Below the pieces are notes generated by a model, which was not told where the DNA came from, did no database searches, and saw only the letters and a list, made by a program, of their open reading frames with translations. A DNA stretch of 64,000 nucleotides from contig NZ_VCNA01000004.1 of NCBI RefSeq assembly GCF_006170445.1, forward strand, positions 62,001 to 126,000, written 5' to 3'. Position numbers and translations under genes: made by a program. Position 1 is the stretch's first letter; each line of letters opens with the position of its first letter. Of the stretch, positions 62,164 to 64,000 are shown one piece after another. Source of the DNA: Brevibacillus dissolubilis (GTDB lineage: Bacteria; Bacillota; Bacilli; Brevibacillales; Brevibacillaceae).

Positions 62164-64000
62164 TTACTTCCCCTCAAACTCAAACCTCACACTCTTCCCC
62201 TGCTCATCCCACACCAGATAAGCATCAAACGTCTTCTCACCCTTCTTAAACCCTTTGATCAAATTACTCTTCCCTTTAGTAAGAATCCGCTTCGCATTCG
62301 TGGCGGAGACGGCTTTGCCGAGGATTTTCTTGCCAATCGTTAGCTTACACTGATTTTTGGTATAGTGTGAGCAGCCGTAAAAGTCGCCTTTGTCGATAAT
62401 CTCCCCGTCGCACAGCTTACACGGACCGATGGAGTTGCCCATCGTAGATTTGGAGTCTGACTTGGCACTTGCATTTGTTTTGGCACTGGTCTTAGAACCA
62501 GCCGAGGCGGTCGCAGTTGCTGCCCCTCCCCCACCTGATGATCTCTCTACACCAGCGGCCACATAGCCGGAAGAATCAGAAGGATACCCATACGATCCGT
62601 ACCCCTCCGACTCCCCACCAGAAGCACCACGCGAATTCCGCGTACCGCCTTTTCCTCGCGTTCCTCCAGTTCCAGCTCCTGTACCTGCTGATTCACGAGG
62701 CCCCCGCGAACCAGCTCCACCTTTTCCACCGCGCTCCCCTCTCTTCGGCAGCGCATCCAGATCAATCCCCTCAAACGTCCATGTCCGCGACTGCTCTACG
62801 GCATCCTCGATGATCTTCTGGGACAGCTTTTTCACCTGCTCCATGAACTCTTGCGGAGAAGCTTCGCCTTGGCCGATCTGGGAAAGACGCTGCTCCCACT
62901 TGGCGGTCATCTCCGGTGACGCGAGGATCTTATCCCCGATCGCTTCGATGAGCACCATGCCTTTTGGGGTGGCGAAGACTTGGTTTTTGGTGACAGAGAT
63001 GTAGTTGCGGTCCTTGAGCATCGTGATGATCCCGGCGCGAGTCGCCTCGGTGCCGAGACCTTCGACACGCATGAGGACTTTTTCCAGCTCTTGGTCGCCT
63101 AAGTGTTTGCCGGCGGTTTTCATCAGGGTGATCAGCTGACCCTCGGTGTAGCGCTTGGGTGGCTGGGTTTTGCTTTCTTTGGCATTGGCTTTTTTGCAGG
63201 TACCTGTCTCGCCTTGTTCGAGCGGTGGGAGGAGCGTGTCGTCGAAATCATCTTGATTGTCCCCGTCCTCTTTGTCTGCTTTGCTGCCTTTTTTGCCTTT
63301 GCCGCTGCTCTTGGCGTCCTCGTCGCCGAAGATGACCTTGCGCCACCCCTCCTGGATCTGCTCGCGGCCCTTGGTGATGAACTCGGCGCGGCCGTCCACG
63401 ATGGTCACTACGGTGGTGTAGTCGTAGATCGCGGCTTCGTAATGAGCGGCGATCAGGCGGCGGGCGATCAGGTCGTAGATTTTTCGCTCCTCGTCGGGAA
63501 GCTTGCTCACCTGTGGCACCTGCTCAGTCGGGATGATGGCATAGTGGTCGGTGACCTTCTTTTCATTGACAAACCGCTTGTTGCCCATCAGGGACTGGAT
63601 CGGCGCGGGAAAAAGCCCCTGGTAATCCGTCTGGCGTCCCAGCTTTTGCAGAATCTCAGGAAAGGTCTGCGCCTCGCCCGGCGTGACGAACGCGGAGTCA
63701 CTTCGCGGGTAGGAGATTACGCCTTTGAGATAGAGCTTCTGGGCGATGTCGAGCGTCTTTTTCGGGGAAAACTTGTACAGCTTGTTGGCCGTTGCCTGCA
63801 AAGACGACAGGTTGAACAGGTACGGCGGCAGGAATTCCTTGCGTTCTTTGGTCAGCTCCTTGACCTCGGCAGGCTTGTCCTGGCAAAAGGCAGCGATTTT
63901 TTCCGCCATCTGCGGGTCGTTGACACGGGTCTCGCCTTCCTTGCTGATCCATTTGCCATCGTATTTTTTCTTGCCCATCTGAAAAGTCGCAAAGACCTCC
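62164..64000 (-). CDS. topB: DNA topoisomerase III, C-terminal part (runs off the right edge)
   Basis: At least 611 residues are visible, and the frame is open to base 64000, so the N-terminal TOPRIM part lies outside the window. The visible part has LYLKGVISYPRSDSAFVTP with the active-site Tyr, KKVTDHYAIIPTEQVPQ, RYTEGQLITLMKTAGKHLGD and VEGLGTEATRAGIITMLKDR, the type IA topoisomerase core. A long Gly/Ser/Arg-rich linker follows, then a zinc-ribbon-like CKLCDGEIIDKGDFYGC with relatives of the TopB C-terminal repeat. It relaxes negative supercoils and decatenates DNA. The linker is longer and more repetitive than in Bacillus TopB. Confidence 0.93.
   Translation of the reverse strand, partial: EVFATFQMGKKKYDGKWISKEGETRVNDPQMAEKIAAFCQDKPAEVKELTKERKEFLPPYLFNLSSLQATANKLYKFSPKKTLDIAQKLYLKGVISYPRSDSAFVTPGEAQTFPEILQKLGRQTDYQGLFPAPIQSLMGNKRFVNEKKVTDHYAIIPTEQVPQVSKLPDEERKIYDLIARRLIAAHYEAAIYDYTTVVTIVDGRAEFITKGREQIQEGWRKVIFGDEDAKSSGKGKKGSKADKEDGDNQDDFDDTLLPPLEQGETGTCKKANAKESKTQPPKRYTEGQLITLMKTAGKHLGDQELEKVLMRVEGLGTEATRAGIITMLKDRNYISVTKNQVFATPKGMVLIEAIGDKILASPEMTAKWEQRLSQIGQGEASPQEFMEQVKKLSQKIIEDAVEQSRTWTFEGIDLDALPKRGERGGKGGAGSRGPRESAGTGAGTGGTRGKGGTRNSRGASGGESEGYGSYGYPSDSSGYVAAGVERSSGGGGAATATASAGSKTSAKTNASAKSDSKSTMGNSIGPCKLCDGEIIDKGDFYGCSHYTKNQCKLTIGKKILGKAVSATNAKRILTKGKSNLIKGFKKGEKTFDAYLVWDEQGKSVRFEFEGK

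Overview
The window is chromosomal DNA of a spore-forming, Gram-positive bacterium of the Bacillales. The best guess is an Alicyclobacillaceae member such as Tumebacillus, but no rRNA gene is present to settle it. Pointers are the PyrR-controlled pyrimidine operon with classic attenuators, a YheC/YheD-type spore protein, AGGAGG ribosome sites, TTGACA/TATAAT promoters, CcdC and YjzC families and a lipoprotein signal peptidase. Most of the window is moderately GC-rich, with two AT-rich accessory patches (about 7.2-10.4 kb and 59.5-62.1 kb).

Layout. 0-7 kb: a Gly/Gln-rich protein, a secreted stalk/parvulin protein, two palindromic repeats, a promoter-to-terminator non-coding RNA candidate, then a large ATP-grasp/amidoligase fusion followed by a MurF-family ligase. 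7-10 kb: small genes and decayed genes resembling an immunity-gene array. 10-25 kb: secreted proteins, an NlpC/P60-like hydrolase with SH3 repeats, a Cache-HAMP-PAS-GGDEF diguanylate cyclase, an acyl-CoA ligase, a Cys/His-rich likely coat protein, a GntR regulator, YjzC, a sigma-1.1-like acidic protein, DUF309, KptA, CPBP protease, MFS transporter and CcdC.

25.6-33.9 kb: a tight seven- or eight-gene operon read leftwards. It contains an archaeal-type aldolase and a type II dehydroquinate synthase, two PaaK-type adenylating ligases, an amidohydrolase, and two proteins built from a repeated TPR-like module. By gene content this looks like a biosynthetic cluster for an aminohydroxybenzoate-derived product, possibly a benzoxazole. 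It is my lead candidate for an undescribed system.

34-44.4 kb: pyrR-pyrP-pyrB-pyrC-carA-carB-pyrF-pyrE with two PyrR attenuators and no pyrK/pyrD. 44.4-46.7 kb: RluD-family pseudouridine synthase, lspA and a small kinase. 46.8-49.7 kb: secreted proteins, including an alpha carbonic anhydrase lipoprotein and a matrixin-like metalloprotease. 50-58.2 kb: a four-gene alpha-glucan operon (DUF4912, GH57-GT4 fusion, nucleotidyltransferase-phosphohexomutase fusion, GH15). 58.6-64 kb: a 2Fe-2S ferredoxin-like protein, a HIRAN pseudogene, a TIR-domain two-gene unit (possible defence) and the 3' part of topB running off the right edge.

Two families of perfect or near-perfect palindromes sit in the gaps between genes: four short ones of about 85 bp and three long ones of about 220-240 bp. 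In each family a core is conserved while the arms differ between copies and stay complementary.
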